Below are positions 47,801 through 57,900 of a stretch of DNA of 64,000 nucleotides, piece by piece. Made by a program: the position numbers and the translations under genes. A model generated the notes under the pieces. It had not been told where the DNA came from. It did no database searches and worked only from the letters and a program-made list of their open reading frames with translations. Numbering within the stretch: the stretch's first letter is position 1; each line of letters starts with the position of its first letter. The DNA is from Schizochytrium sp. CCTCC M209059 (taxonomy: Eukaryota; Sar; Bigyra; Thraustochytrida; Thraustochytriidae), in contig KN805376.1 of NCBI GenBank assembly GCA_000818945.1, positions 627,385-691,384 on the forward strand, given 5' to 3'.

Positions 47801-49706
47801 TGAGGGCGATAATCCGATCTCGTCGTGCAGGTCTGCGCACTTGCGGGTGCTCGACACTCTCTGCAAGATCGCAAGCACGGAACAAGAAGGTGGCCATCCA
47901 CACTTGGTTTGTGGCATGATCTTTGAAAAAGGCAATGGCGTTGCTCGCGCGGAATATAGGGGCGGTAACGAGGTCCCACACGTCTAGATCGTCTAAGAGT
48001 CCGGGCTTAAGGCCTGCCACAAGTTGCGTCCAGAGCCCAAAGCACTTCGCCTTGAATTCTCCTTGGTCGGAGGCTCGACAAATGGCTGTGAAAAGACTCA
48101 TCAGGTATGCAACATTGTGCACCACCTTCTTGCAGAGACCTGGTCGACAGTCGAGGGCCCCTGCACTCAAGTGCTGCTCCAAGAAGCTTACGAGAAGCGC
48201 TCGCACAGCAGGCAAAGCCGCTTCTGGCTCCTTACATGCCTTGACAAGACCTGGAACAGCGTTGTTAAAGGTTATGCATTGCTCACGTGCCTCGGCACTT
48301 GTGTCCCTATCGGGATAGCCCACATAAGCCATGCAGGCGGCGCCCAGTGCGAGCACAGACTCTGGGCGGCACGTCACCGCGTCCACGGATGATCCCCAAC
48401 GTGAAATTTGGGAAGCTTGTGTAAGTGCGATTGGGTTCGTCGATCCCTGGCGGTCAAGAGGCGGAGGAGGAGGCGCATTTTGACCTGAATCCGCGACAGT
48501 CATCATCTTGCCGTTGCCTTTGGAATTTTCAGCAATAGCCTCGACAGTGTCATTCGTTTCGAGCGGCGGCTCTGACTTTACGTTCACGGGGCTCATTGCG
48601 TGAGCGGAACATCGCAGCCAGAGGGCGTGAAGAGCTGCACGGCCACGAACGACATCCAAGCCGATACGATGGTTTGTCGCAGCGTGCTTACGCCATACGT
48701 CGTCCTCGTTCGGAACAGGTTCCCAGCCAAGCTGTCGAAGCTCTGTCTCGATAACGGAGGTCTCGGGAACAGGGCTCTGAAGACTGCCATTCTTGCCGTT
48801 TAGTGCGACTTGGATTCTTTGATGCATGTCAGTAAGACGACCTTCAATTTCTGACCTAAAGGATTTGTCATGAAGTAGTTTTCCTTCTTCGCTCCACGGT
48901 ACCGTGAGCCACTGACCTTTGAGAAGACTGATCTCGCTGCAGCGAAGGATTTCCCTCTTTCGTGGTCGAAAGAGAATTTTTAGCGCATAACGAAGACAGG
49001 GAGACAGACTTTGCTTGTCTTCCTCCGGAACCTCTCCGGCGTTTGCATACATATTTCCGAGCTCTCCAATGATAAAGTCTGTGAGGTGAATGGCGCGGAC
49101 CGCTAGACGGTATGACTGGGAGCCGACAGCCACATTTTCGCATGCAAGAAGCTCAAGATCTCGTAGAAGATCAACGTCGACGCTCTCTGGAGACATGGCC
49201 TCCACCATACGGGTTACACAGAGCGTGGCCAGGTCGCACATGGTCTTGTGACGAACCAGAGCCTTGGCGCTTGTGTTTTCAACATCCAAGCTTCTGCGAT
49301 GCAACATGTAAATTTCCAAGACTTTCTTGCGCAGCCTCAAGACCTCGTTTGCGCTCTCAGACCGCAATGCGCCGCAGTCAATGGCGATGCGCAGCACATT
49401 GAGCGCCGCAGAGACCGATCTGGCCGCCTGGAGGACCTCGTCCCTCTGCGAAGTCCACAGCTCCATGCTCGCCACCTCGAGGCGATCTCGCGCATCTTTG
49501 CGGACCTGCGCATCCGAGCCCCCCTCCTGGCCGCCGCCGCCGCCGCCCCCGCCCTTGCCGCCGCGACTCGCCTCCTCGAGGCGCTGCAGCTTGCGCAGCG
49601 CGACGCGCACGTCGCCGAGGCCGCCCTTCCTGCCATCGTCATCCCCTGCGGCGGCACTCCCCTCGCGCGACGGGCTGGACCCGCTGCTCCACGCGTTCAA
49701 CTGCAT
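44856..49706 (-). CDS. giant protein with Ulp1/SENP-type (C48) SUMO-protease domain (1616 aa)
   Basis: A single-exon cysteine protease gene starting at ATG 49706. The C48 domain lies at about 1000-1160: H1047 (HEEHWSLFLV), D1067 (HFDSFG) and C1118 (NEHDCGPFICKYF) form the catalytic triad with Ulp1-like spacing, and NKxF-type substrate-side residues precede it. Family members cleave SUMO or related modifiers. The first 1000 residues are helical with no domain I can name: a Gly-rich stretch near 55, then blocks such as WLTVPWSEEGKLLHD and WLWKVVRTWYPGASV. After the protease come about 250 helical residues, an acidic run (DESDDDDDD), and a basic NLS-like tail (RKRGLKRKDP). The large extension is unlike canonical SENPs. 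The catalytic residues are intact, so activity is likely. SUMO as the substrate is inference. Confidence 0.85.
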   Translation of the reverse strand: MQLNAWSSGSSPSREGSAAAGDDDGRKGGLGDVRVALRKLQRLEEASRGGKGGGGGGGGQEGGSDAQVRKDARDRLEVASMELWTSQRDEVLQAARSVSAALNVLRIAIDCGALRSESANEVLRLRKKVLEIYMLHRRSLDVENTSAKALVRHKTMCDLATLCVTRMVEAMSPESVDVDLLRDLELLACENVAVGSQSYRLAVRAIHLTDFIIGELGNMYANAGEVPEEDKQSLSPCLRYALKILFRPRKREILRCSEISLLKGQWLTVPWSEEGKLLHDKSFRSEIEGRLTDMHQRIQVALNGKNGSLQSPVPETSVIETELRQLGWEPVPNEDDVWRKHAATNHRIGLDVVRGRAALHALWLRCSAHAMSPVNVKSEPPLETNDTVEAIAENSKGNGKMMTVADSGQNAPPPPPLDRQGSTNPIALTQASQISRWGSSVDAVTCRPESVLALGAACMAYVGYPDRDTSAEAREQCITFNNAVPGLVKACKEPEAALPAVRALLVSFLEQHLSAGALDCRPGLCKKVVHNVAYLMSLFTAICRASDQGEFKAKCFGLWTQLVAGLKPGLLDDLDVWDLVTAPIFRASNAIAFFKDHATNQVWMATFLFRACDLAESVEHPQVRRPARRDRIIALKDMDIENPVDVTEVHRSSSMVQRVWETRLELCIHTFVWTKGLDLGTSKYIICEEMVKTYPREGFAAIKRDKQLIKILGGLTEVLHVLRSLEPDCDASWLWKVVRTWYPGASVLARSLQDSLELLALCLPPSKHARSFNMLVRAADKDNVLVKQIVQSHELLLSVLSHHGFEHPDFSPRHVISILQELALPIRSKRAEIQTLAMHERNFYAGLALLIDEPSFASAFFRNLFAKGVPAGVRSLLFATHGETLHEVVLLTQRTSRASAMVAAQREGADDESPYIDLAACASQDSLVSEPGATRGKALFSYPDACQRVTIGEDELVRVSKPEEHFTDAIVQFYFQWCMLEKYPSHRAAIERGIFCFDALFFSKMLDSYASIGLDSVYKVVGNWYASLGATIFEKDIWAIPVVHEEHWSLFLVSDVCTKSPCMMHFDSFGCHNQETLQVIFRRFWEKRWRLTHPGGPKPPFLRARTVRPPRQGNEHDCGPFICKYFDMLVHDIYVAEWSSLGAQQKKSIASMLEKRTGPRWFKTVNAQGQTVGKIIRETLRKLMQEKSERAEEKRAALRQGRRGASSPSPRPSVRAHTKTLELLVESARGVHGAATREQIWKAVHEVEVSSHARVDGFAEGLVRCFHKLLTNETPTSSLISDMPELFERIGPSALNDVLIRAIAPLLERWENESELRTVCEAFLNRMIRLSYPGSSYEIRGADWTLLGSLLVRARGLVDGSVWRTFVEKCKPPRTLSGPEGQMRVQSKEAVDLFLDESDDDDDDAGMDENDNAATLVNEENENNDEHETLNVLEHISEESDHEMDAKKDTEKDTEGKLPAIPTLMAGVNEAEVHKAEVASKARKRGLKRKDPRDVQEPEGNAAPRPRSPPWARSPRTKRGRFDALKQTRAQLDSVGLDPSEDPEREHISPQDTRGVKAMLDLIAGDKVKLTDYAERFLVAAEAKWQDLDHVRRGLLLFAGEASAEPEGTHQEHIQL

Positions 49707-49951
49707 GCGTCCGCGCGTCCGCCCGCGCGCCCGCGCGCCGCGCGCCCCGGGACGCGGCTGCGAGGCGCGTCTCGGGGTCCGCGGCCGCCGCGGTTCGGGC
49801 TCTGCCNNNNNNNNNNNNNNNNNNNNNNNNNNNNNNNNNNNNNNNNNNNNNNNNNNNNNNNNNNNNNNNNNNNNNNNNNNNNNNNNNNNNNNNNGGGCGA
49901 GTCACCGGCCGGCCGGCCGGCCGGTCGCGGCGGCCGCGGCGGGGATGCGAG
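49707..49951. promoter_or_regulatory. 245-bp divergent promoter interval with 88-N gap
   Basis: Only 245 nt separate the start codons of the C48 protease gene (-) and the 1209-aa gene (+), and 88 of them (49807-49894) are N. The visible part is almost pure G/C with CCGG repeats (CCGGCCGGCCGG about 49905). It must contain both core promoters unless one uses an upstream exon. Confidence 0.5.
49807..49894. other. assembly gap (88 N)
   Basis: An unresolved GC-rich segment between two divergent genes. Confidence 0.95.
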
Positions 49952-52900
49952 ATGGCGCACGAGGCGTCTGCAGCGTCTGCGGAGAGCCAATGGGACGTGC
50001 TCGACGCCGCCGAGGCCCACCTGGGGCCGGCGCAGACGCTGGCGGACGTCCGCGAGGAAATGCGGACCGCGCCGGCCGACCGCCGATCTGGTCGCATTGC
50101 GGAATGGCGGGAAAGCCTTGGGAAACTCGCACGCGAAGGTGACCCAGGTCTTGCCGTCGAGGCTCTTGAGACCCTGCTCGCGCTCACGATGGACGCCGAT
50201 GCTGGCGTGAACGAGGAACGACGCGAGTGCTTCTTAACCATCGTAGAGCTTCCCGTCTTGCAACGCCTCGGTGTTCCACGACAGCGGGACTTTGCACTCC
50301 GTGCAAATCGAGCGGTTCTGGACGCACTGCGCAAGGATCGCGCTCTGGAAGAGCTTGGTCGGGTGGATCGCATTGCCGCGTACCTGCTCAATACCTGCGA
50401 GAGCATTCTGACCATAGCCGATGTCGATGCTGACCTCGTCGAGTGTATTCTGGAACTCACGTGTAATCTTGTGCAGCAGCAAGCTACGAGCGGAGCCTTA
50501 CACAAGTTGAATCAACGTCCACTCTTCTCGCAAATTCTCTTACGATGTGTCCCTCATGAAGAATCAAGCACACAAGCGGAGACTTCTTGTCAAGCGGTGC
50601 ATCGAATCCGTCTTGCAGCGATCGAATTCCTGGAGAATGTTGCCGAGCGCTGCCTGCAATGGCGAGACGACGATGAGATTTGGGTTGCAGACTCCCTAAA
50701 ATGGGTCGAAGGTACAGAGTCTCGACTCGAAGCCTGGCTTGTAGGCCTTGGAGGTCAACACCGAGAGGCGACTCATTCTAGAAACGCAACAAGCAATTGG
50801 AACCTCGTTACAAGAGCATGCACCGTGCTCGGTCTCTATCTGCCAACATTTTCACCATGGGGATCCGATGGAGCAACCGTAAGCAAAGGTGTACGCTTAC
50901 TTGTGCGAACGTTTCAACACCTTGCCGACGATAATCGTCTTGGGTCCTGGCACGAGCTTGGCTTCTTCGCGGAGGGGATCTGTTTTTCGTATTCTCGCCT
51001 CCGCACCGAACCTGCATATCTGCTCAGGCTCTTGCGCCACGAACAGGTACAACGGCTATTCATTGCCTCACGCTCGTCGAACGACAGCTTCCATGTATGG
51101 GCGTACATCGTCGCTTGTCTTAACATCGAGCATATGGGGCCAGTCCACATCAAGACCAAGGAAAAGAGCTTTTACGAAACAGGTTGGGACATTGTCATGC
51201 AGCCTGGATTGTGGACTTTGACCGAAAAAGACTACGCACGCTTTCATCTTTGGCTGACGGACTTCGTCAAGATGATTTTGTCGCCTGCTCCCAAGACCCT
51301 ACGTGCCTGTAGTGAAATGCGAAAAGCTCGACTTTTCCAAAAAGTACAAGACATCGAACTTTTATCCCTGAAAACGATCAAAGTGCGAGCAAACGTGGAT
51401 CATGCTCAAGGCCTGATTGCATTTGTCGAGCGCATGGACAGGATACACTCTGTCGGGGAGCGAGGAGGCAAGGAAGTCCACGAACTGCTCCTGACGAGAT
51501 TCTTGTCTCCATTGTGGGCCGAGGTGAATTCCAAGAGCACGAGTGAGCATGCCACTGCAACGCTTAAGGCGTTGATTCGCGTGACAGGTCTTAAATTGGC
51601 ATCGTCAGTTGCCTCTGCGTCTCCTCTTACCTCTGCGTGGCCCAGTGCAATCATATGCCATGGCTGCATTGACGATGTTCTCGCTGCAAAACCTGACGAT
51701 CTGCTCTCTGTGCTCGAAAGTTATTGCAACAGCCAATCACTCCGTGAGCAAACGCGGAGCAGCGTAGAAGCTATCGCCGCCATTTCTTTTCAAAGTGGAA
51801 GCTTTGCTTCACAAACTCGCAAACAACGCAATGCCGACAAATCTCTGGAGGAGCGTCTCTGCACTTGGCTTGGCTTTCCTGCCTTTCAACGTTTGCTTAT
51901 GCGAAGCTTTCCACCGCCGAAGACTCTACCTTCAGACAACAACAAAGGTATTTTCGCAGATGTCGGCCTTCTTTTACTCCCGCGAGAGAATTCTCTTCAT
52001 AGCTGGTATTGCAAGCAGCTTGTCGACTTTATCAGCAATTCGTTTCCTATCCATATCATCTTTCGCTGTGCGTCGCAATGCTCGCATGGAAGTCAGGAAA
52101 GTACGCTCATGCAGACTGTCGCGTCCAAGGTCATCGGCTGTGTCCTGGATACGGACCTTCTTATGCTTTGGTCAAGTGTACCCAAATCTGAGCGTGCGTC
52201 CGTCTTACGATATATTGTTTTACAAGGTAGTGCATCTCCCGAGAACGCTGTAGCTCGTCTTTTGCATACATTGCCCCGCCAGGACGCAAAGCATGCTCGC
52301 GAACTGTGGATCACATTATACAATATACTGAAGTCTTTGGAGAAGGGCAAGATGACGCTGTTACCGGCCAGGACTGCACGTGGGGATGACGCAGTCAACG
52401 TCGATGAGTTCATCCCATACTCTCCAGTAGAGCAGCTCCTTAAAAGCTACTTCCATGTGGCAAACGGACTGCCTCCCTCGGAAAACGTGATAGACCTCAT
52501 CGAAATGATTGTGCAACAATGGAAAGAAAGTGAAAACGCGAGTGCAGGTCTGCGACACTTTGTAGCGATTGCATGTGACGCAAGCCTGGTGCTTTCGGGG
52601 CGCGGCCCCGTGCAGGCACCGCCTCAGCTTGCGAGCGCGCTTCTTGCAAGTCTTGCAGAACTGAAAAGCTATGTCGATGACGCTGAAGTTGCTCTCATTT
52701 TCACAGACACCTTGGCGCGACGTCTAAAACCTCTTTTAAAACTTGCAAACAAGAACGAGAAGGACGCAATCTGGACGTCTTGCTTCGCAAGTGACTCGGT
52801 GCAGCAACCGCAATCTGTCAAAGTAGAGGAAACGCATATGGATGCCGAGGGTTTCGTTGTAACGCCAATGCTGCAGCGGCATACAAAGAAACGAAAGCGT

Positions 52901-53581
52901 ATTGAGCATCTCACAGAACATCAAAAAGAACAGCGAAATCACAGTGTGACGGTTGCCGGGTACAACAATCTCGATGCCTCCCAGCTTCGCATTGGAACCT
53001 TTACCACGCAAAGCTCAGAAGAGGAACATATTATCAACGACGAGGCACAAGGTTTGCAACAGACCGGATTGGGGGCCCCGACGAATGATGAGTCACAAGG
53101 TCAAGGCAGCCCCGCTGACGAGAGTGAGCATGTTGCGCTAAAGCACGAAAGCGAGGTCGACAATGGAATGTACTGCACACCACGCACACCGACATCTTCG
53201 GCAGCTGCTGTGGCGGGGGCGTCGACTGCACGTGGAATTGGTGCATTCGTAGAAAGAAGCCGATCGTTCCGTATTGGCGAAACAGAGGAGCTGATCTCAC
53301 GAATTTCGACATTATTGAACAAATCTATGGCCGTGAACCTCAACCTACGCCGGATTCAGTCGCGCCTTGCGCGGTCATCGGGTAAGCTTGCGAATCCCGA
53401 AAAGCAAAAGACGGCCAAGTACGAGCATGATATTGGTATGCAATTCCAGCAGTTGCAGGCAGCTTGGATCGAGGCGCAGCGTGTTGAGCGAGAGTTCAAG
53501 GAAGCATGTGCAAAGCTCAAGGCTCAAATGCAACAAGCCAAAAAGACGCACCGGCACATCGACTTTTCGGACTCTGCGTGA
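49952..53581 (+). CDS. uncharacterised large helical protein (1209 aa)
   Basis: A single open frame from ATG 49952. The first 900 or so residues are mostly amphipathic helices of HEAT/ARM-like character (for example ESLGKLAREGDPGLAVEALETLLAL; LEERLCTWLGFPAFQRLL). A disordered part follows, with a basic cluster (HTKKRKRIEHLTEHQKEQR) preceded by VVTP, then an acidic/Gln-rich stretch. The last 90 residues are a coiled coil rich in Gln/Lys/Arg/Glu. I do not recognise a family. A helical-repeat N-terminus with a basic KRKRIEHLTEHQKE-like motif made me consider a Rif1-type protein, but I cannot support that without a profile search. It is divergently paired with the C48 protease gene. Confidence 0.75.
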   Translation: MAHEASAASAESQWDVLDAAEAHLGPAQTLADVREEMRTAPADRRSGRIAEWRESLGKLAREGDPGLAVEALETLLALTMDADAGVNEERRECFLTIVELPVLQRLGVPRQRDFALRANRAVLDALRKDRALEELGRVDRIAAYLLNTCESILTIADVDADLVECILELTCNLVQQQATSGALHKLNQRPLFSQILLRCVPHEESSTQAETSCQAVHRIRLAAIEFLENVAERCLQWRDDDEIWVADSLKWVEGTESRLEAWLVGLGGQHREATHSRNATSNWNLVTRACTVLGLYLPTFSPWGSDGATVSKGVRLLVRTFQHLADDNRLGSWHELGFFAEGICFSYSRLRTEPAYLLRLLRHEQVQRLFIASRSSNDSFHVWAYIVACLNIEHMGPVHIKTKEKSFYETGWDIVMQPGLWTLTEKDYARFHLWLTDFVKMILSPAPKTLRACSEMRKARLFQKVQDIELLSLKTIKVRANVDHAQGLIAFVERMDRIHSVGERGGKEVHELLLTRFLSPLWAEVNSKSTSEHATATLKALIRVTGLKLASSVASASPLTSAWPSAIICHGCIDDVLAAKPDDLLSVLESYCNSQSLREQTRSSVEAIAAISFQSGSFASQTRKQRNADKSLEERLCTWLGFPAFQRLLMRSFPPPKTLPSDNNKGIFADVGLLLLPRENSLHSWYCKQLVDFISNSFPIHIIFRCASQCSHGSQESTLMQTVASKVIGCVLDTDLLMLWSSVPKSERASVLRYIVLQGSASPENAVARLLHTLPRQDAKHARELWITLYNILKSLEKGKMTLLPARTARGDDAVNVDEFIPYSPVEQLLKSYFHVANGLPPSENVIDLIEMIVQQWKESENASAGLRHFVAIACDASLVLSGRGPVQAPPQLASALLASLAELKSYVDDAEVALIFTDTLARRLKPLLKLANKNEKDAIWTSCFASDSVQQPQSVKVEETHMDAEGFVVTPMLQRHTKKRKRIEHLTEHQKEQRNHSVTVAGYNNLDASQLRIGTFTTQSSEEEHIINDEAQGLQQTGLGAPTNDESQGQGSPADESEHVALKHESEVDNGMYCTPRTPTSSAAAVAGASTARGIGAFVERSRSFRIGETEELISRISTLLNKSMAVNLNLRRIQSRLARSSGKLANPEKQKTAKYEHDIGMQFQQLQAAWIEAQRVEREFKEACAKLKAQMQQAKKTHRHIDFSDSA

Positions 53582-53660
53582 CGAATGTTGACAATTACCA
53601 GATAGGCGTAGAGAAAATATATATCAAGAAACAAAAAATGGGAGGTTCACGGCGCTGTGA

Positions 53661-54428
53661 TTATTGTTTGTTAAAGTTTCGCTGGTCAATTTCAAATTGT
53701 TTGTCGAGACAGGCCATTGTAAACATTCGAAACTCCTCGTAGTCAAGTTCCTCGCTGCGATCTTTGTCAAAGTCAGAAAAGATATCTTTTGATGCGCGTT
53801 TGCTGATATTGAACATGAATGCAAAAGTCTCGAACTCATTTCTTGAGACGCTGTTGCTCCCATCCGTGTCGATAAGTTCGAAGCATGTGCGGGAGTGGTT
53901 CCAAAGAAATTGCTTTTGTTGGTTGTCCTGCGTGATATGAGATCGTTAGTTTCCGCATGCATCCAGACGTTGAGGACGAGGTTCTCGTCCGGACACTTAC
54001 TTTAATGGCAATTAAAATGCAAACAATCAGGTAGAACTCGTCAAATCCAATGGTTCCACTGCCATCGACATCGAAAATGTCAAACACCTTGTAAGCCTCT
54101 TTCTCGCTTAGATCAGATATCTCCTGAAGAAAAGTTGTAAAGGCAAGGTCATCCAATTCGCCCTGTAATTGGTGTGCAAATGAATAAATGTACCCAAAAA
54201 AAAGATGATCAAAGAAAGAAAAAGAGGTTAGCCCTTCGCAAATTGTACTCTCACGTAATTTGTACTCCTCCTCTTCTTTTCTTTTTGCAACGCTTCGCGC
54301 GCACGCACCTGGCTGGCAACGTCCAGAATTCGAAAAAACTCGCCAATCACCTGGCAACTCCTCGCGGTAAGCAGCAGCTGCCGCGGGTCTAAATGCAGCG
54401 TCTTGAGTAGCTCGCTGCGAACCAACAT
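53661..54428 (-). CDS. EF-hand protein, EFCAB9-like flagellar calcium sensor (182 aa, three exons)
   Basis: Three phase-0 exons on the minus strand: 54428-54309 (40 codons), 54162-54001 (54) and 53927-53661 (88 plus stop). The introns are GTGCGT...TACAG and GTAAGT...CGCAG. The spliced protein starts MLVRSELLKT and has an EF-hand loop at 71-82 (DVDGSGTIGFDE), a weaker one at 114-125 (DTDGSNSVSRNE) and a third at 148-159 (DKDRSEELDYEE). Beyond the loops it matches EFCAB9 as I know it: F-F-R-I-L-D-V before exon 2, T-x-F-L-Q-E-I-S-D-L, FDEFYLIVCILIA, then FLWNHSRTCFELID and FMFNI. Length is the same (about 190 aa). EFCAB9 is the calcium-sensing subunit of the CatSper channel in animal sperm flagella. 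Here it may serve zoospore flagella. The longer frame at 54582 without ATG is not used. Confidence 0.87.
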
Positions 54429-54983
54429 GATACTCCTCCTCTTCCCCTTTTCCCTCGGTAGATGGCGTAGCTGACGCCTGGCCCTCTTCACGCACTCCGC
54501 GCGCGACAATCTGCGCGACGGCGACGACAAAATCAAGAGGTATCAGACGCGCTCGCTGTGTGGCCCAAGAGTTGCTAGTCACGGCGGCCTCGTCGTCCCT
54601 TTGCTCTCATCGAGGTCACCGTTGTTGCTAGTATCAAGCGGAGATAAGATAAGAGGCCACCAGGAGGGTTGTCTTACTTGTCCGTTGGAAAATGTAAAAT
54701 GGGTTGCGCAGCTGAGAGCGCTCTTCTGGTCCGGCCGGCTTCGCAGTCCGAGTCAGTCAATAAATATAAAGCAGAAAATTCAAACTTCCAGATGCTTAGT
54801 ATGTAGTGGCGGTCTCGCCTTGCGCCGCTTACGTAATAAGAAAAGAAAAGAAGAAAGCACTTCGTCAATGTTTTGCAAGTGAGCTTAGTTAGAATCATGT
54901 GTTCTTTTCACGTTGTATGATGGTCTGCTGGCCATGAACGGTCTTTCTTAATATGTGCTCTAACGAACGATGACCATCGATGG
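54429..54983. other. divergent intergenic region (EFCAB9-like / IQ-WW gene)
   Basis: A 555-nt interval between two divergent ATGs. I see no gene. Just before the IQ/WW start there are two upstream ATGs (54970 and 54980) in other frames; the first opens a five-codon uORF. Confidence 0.5.
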
Positions 54984-54987
54984 ATGA
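54970..54987 (+). promoter_or_regulatory. short uORF overlapping the main start (ATGA)
   Basis: ATG-ACC-ATC-GAT-GGA-TGA. Its stop overlaps the main ATG at 54984 as ATGA, an arrangement compatible with termination-reinitiation. Another ATG at 54980 reads a different frame for about 38 codons. The effect depends on where transcription starts. Confidence 0.45.
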
Positions 54988-57900
54988 TCTTACCGCTCTA
55001 CGGATCGCTACCGACGACGGCCGCAGACTCGGCAAAGCTTGCTTGGGGCGAGATGGGCCCTCGCGCAGCGGCAGGCAACCCAAACGGGAAGAGTAAGCGT
55101 GCGCGACGAGGGAAACGACCCCGGCCCCAGTCGTTTACTGCCAGATACGATGATCAGCGCGGTGCTGCTTCATCAGCCGTCGCTTCACCCTCGAAGCAAG
55201 AAGCCAAACGCTTTCGCTCATCGCAGGCGCTTGCTGCGGACTACAAGCTTGCGATGGCCCGGACCTCGCTCGCGAAGCGAGCAATCGTAAAGGAACCTCG
55301 AATAGCATCGCGAAGACATCAATTGTCAACGCAAGAACTCATTGAGCAAGCACGAATTATTGAGTCATCCGCCACAGCGCTCTGCGCTGCCATCTACCGT
55401 ATCGAGATGCCGACTAGAGGATTGGTTTATCATGGCTCAACATGGAGTGTAAGTGACGTCGACCAAGAGGTTTGGAATCTCTTCGCCACGTCGCGATGCT
55501 CCCATCGTGGTATGCAAGCTGCTTACGACCGCGGTGAACGCAAAATACGAATAACAATCGTCGAAAGGCTTGGTCTCTTTAAAGAGTCAAGCCACGACCC
55601 TGGTTTCTACGCTGCAGACCCGACTGCGTTGCAAAGCAACAACGAAGTAGATCGCGTAGAAAAAAGACTGCAAAAACGCCTTGAGATATACGAGCGCAAA
55701 TTCATGACCGCCCGGGTGCGTGGCATTCTCCGCGTCTGGCGAATGCAGCGGCTCGAGCCCGCATTTCGTAGCATGTGCGAACACAAACGCGATCTCGCCT
55801 TGCGAGGACGTACGGCCGCGGCAATGCAAATCCAACGCGCATATCGGGGCCATCATGCACGTCAGACCATGCGAAGACTTCTCGATGCGCACGCACAGAC
55901 TGTTATAGCTTGTCTCATGAGAAAAGTTAGTGCCAAGCAAAGAGTCACACACTGTCACTACGAAAGACAACGTGAGATGGCTGCGACGACAATTCAGTGT
56001 GCCGTGCGGAAACGGCAAGCGCGGCACCGGCTTCAAATTGCGCGGCAGCAAAGGCACATTGAGGATGCAGCCTACATTATTCAACATGCGTGGAAGAATC
56101 ACCTTGCCTTTGGGATTGCTCGTCAGGCCGCTCTAGCTCGACGCCAGGATCGAGCGGCCAGACGTATTGCCGGGTTCATGAGAATTGTGGCGGCCAAGTC
56201 TCGATTAGCTCATTTGCGCCTTGAGCGCGCAGCTCTGCGCGTGCAAACTCGGTGGCGAGGTTTTCGGGGCCAAGTACTCGCCCATTTCCGGCGTATCCAG
56301 CAAGAAGAACGCCATGATGCAGCAATCACAATTCAAGGCATGGTGCGAGGACGCCAGGCGCGACACGTAGCCGATCGTCTTCGACGCGCGAGACGCGAGC
56401 ATTGCGCCGTAAGAATCCAGGCTCGTTGGCGTGCTCGACACGCGCAGCTTGCATACTTTCTTATTCAAAGGGAGCGCACACGCTCTGCACGAGTCATTCA
56501 GCGCTTCTACAAGGCGTTTGCAATTCAGATTGCTCTTCGAAATCGCCAACGCGATCTTGCAGCTCGGAGGATTCAACGAGCCTACCGTGCTAAGCTGCGA
56601 CGCATTTTCAACGCTGCCCGCTCAATCCAACGTGCTTGGAGGTTTCACAAATGGTACGCGGCGCGCAAAAGTGGAGCCATTCGCGTCCAGACCTTTGTGC
56701 GATGTGTGCAGACGCGAAGATCATATGCAGAAAAGCGGTGTGCTGTCATGGTAATCCAGCGCGCTGTTCGCGTGCACGCAGCTCATTGCATGCTGAGCGC
56801 TTTGCGCGAGCGCCGCGAGCGACTGCAAGGAATGCCATTGTGCGACGAATGCAATGATGAAGTGTGCGGGTTCTACTGTCGTGCGTGCCAGGGCAAATTC
56901 TGCAAAGCCTGCATGCGTATGATTCACTCTGTACTGCGAGATCATGAAAAGGCCCATCTGCAAAGCTCTGTGGGAGTCATCTTTGCTGTCGACTGGACTC
57001 GAGATCACATCGCAGCAGCCATACGAGTACAACGCGCGTGGCGGCGGCGTATTGTGCGCATCATTCATCTTGCTGAAAAATACAAATTATCGCGTCGCCA
57101 GAATGCCCTCATGATGGCAGGCATGCGCTGGAGACTTCGAGTGAAGCGAAGCCGCAAAGCCAGAGTCATCCAAGCTCTCTTTCGAGGCCATCGCGCTCGC
57201 AAGCTTGCAGCGCAACGCCGACGTGCAGCAATACAGATTCAGGCAGCTGCGCGCGGGTTCCTGTGCCGCCTGTCCTTTTTGCGCTACCGAGATGCGTGCA
57301 CGCGCCTGCAAGCGCACCAACGAGGACGCCTCGCGCGCAGGCAATACAAGTGTCAGCGTGAAGCAATTGTCAAGATTCAGAGCGTCCTTCGCGCATGGGA
57401 TGAGCGAGGCTGGTTCCTCGAGCAGCGAGGAGCAGCTATTTCCATACAAACCGCAGCGCGCCGCTGGCGCACGCAAGCCTCTTTTCTGGCAAAAAGACGA
57501 GCCGCGATATGCATTCAAGCTTTAGCCCGGGGTCACTTTGTCCGCTCTAGCCTGAGGCAGAAACACGCTGGAGCCACGCGCATCCAAGCGCTCGTGCGAT
57601 GCTTCATTTTGAGACGAGCGTATCAGCAAAAACGAGCAGCAGCTGTACGCGTGCAGACTGCGGAGCGAGGCCATCGAGTTCGAGTCGCAGTTCACGAAAA
57701 GAAGGGTTTTATCGCTGCAGTAAATATTGCGGAGCGTCGCGGCCGCTACCGCTGCGCAGTTAAGATTCAAACTGCGTATCGCCTTCACGTTGCACGAGAG
57801 CGTGCGGCCTTGAAGATTCAGAGTGCCTGGCGAAGGAATCAGGGCGCATACGCAGCATATCTTGTACGAATTGGCCGAACGGCGGCCGCGGCCAACCAGA

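Noticed and set aside
53836..54582. 248-codon single-exon version of the EF-hand gene
   Set aside because: Starts at GTG and reads through both introns. The three-exon model from ATG 54428 restores the EFCAB9-like N- and C-termini.
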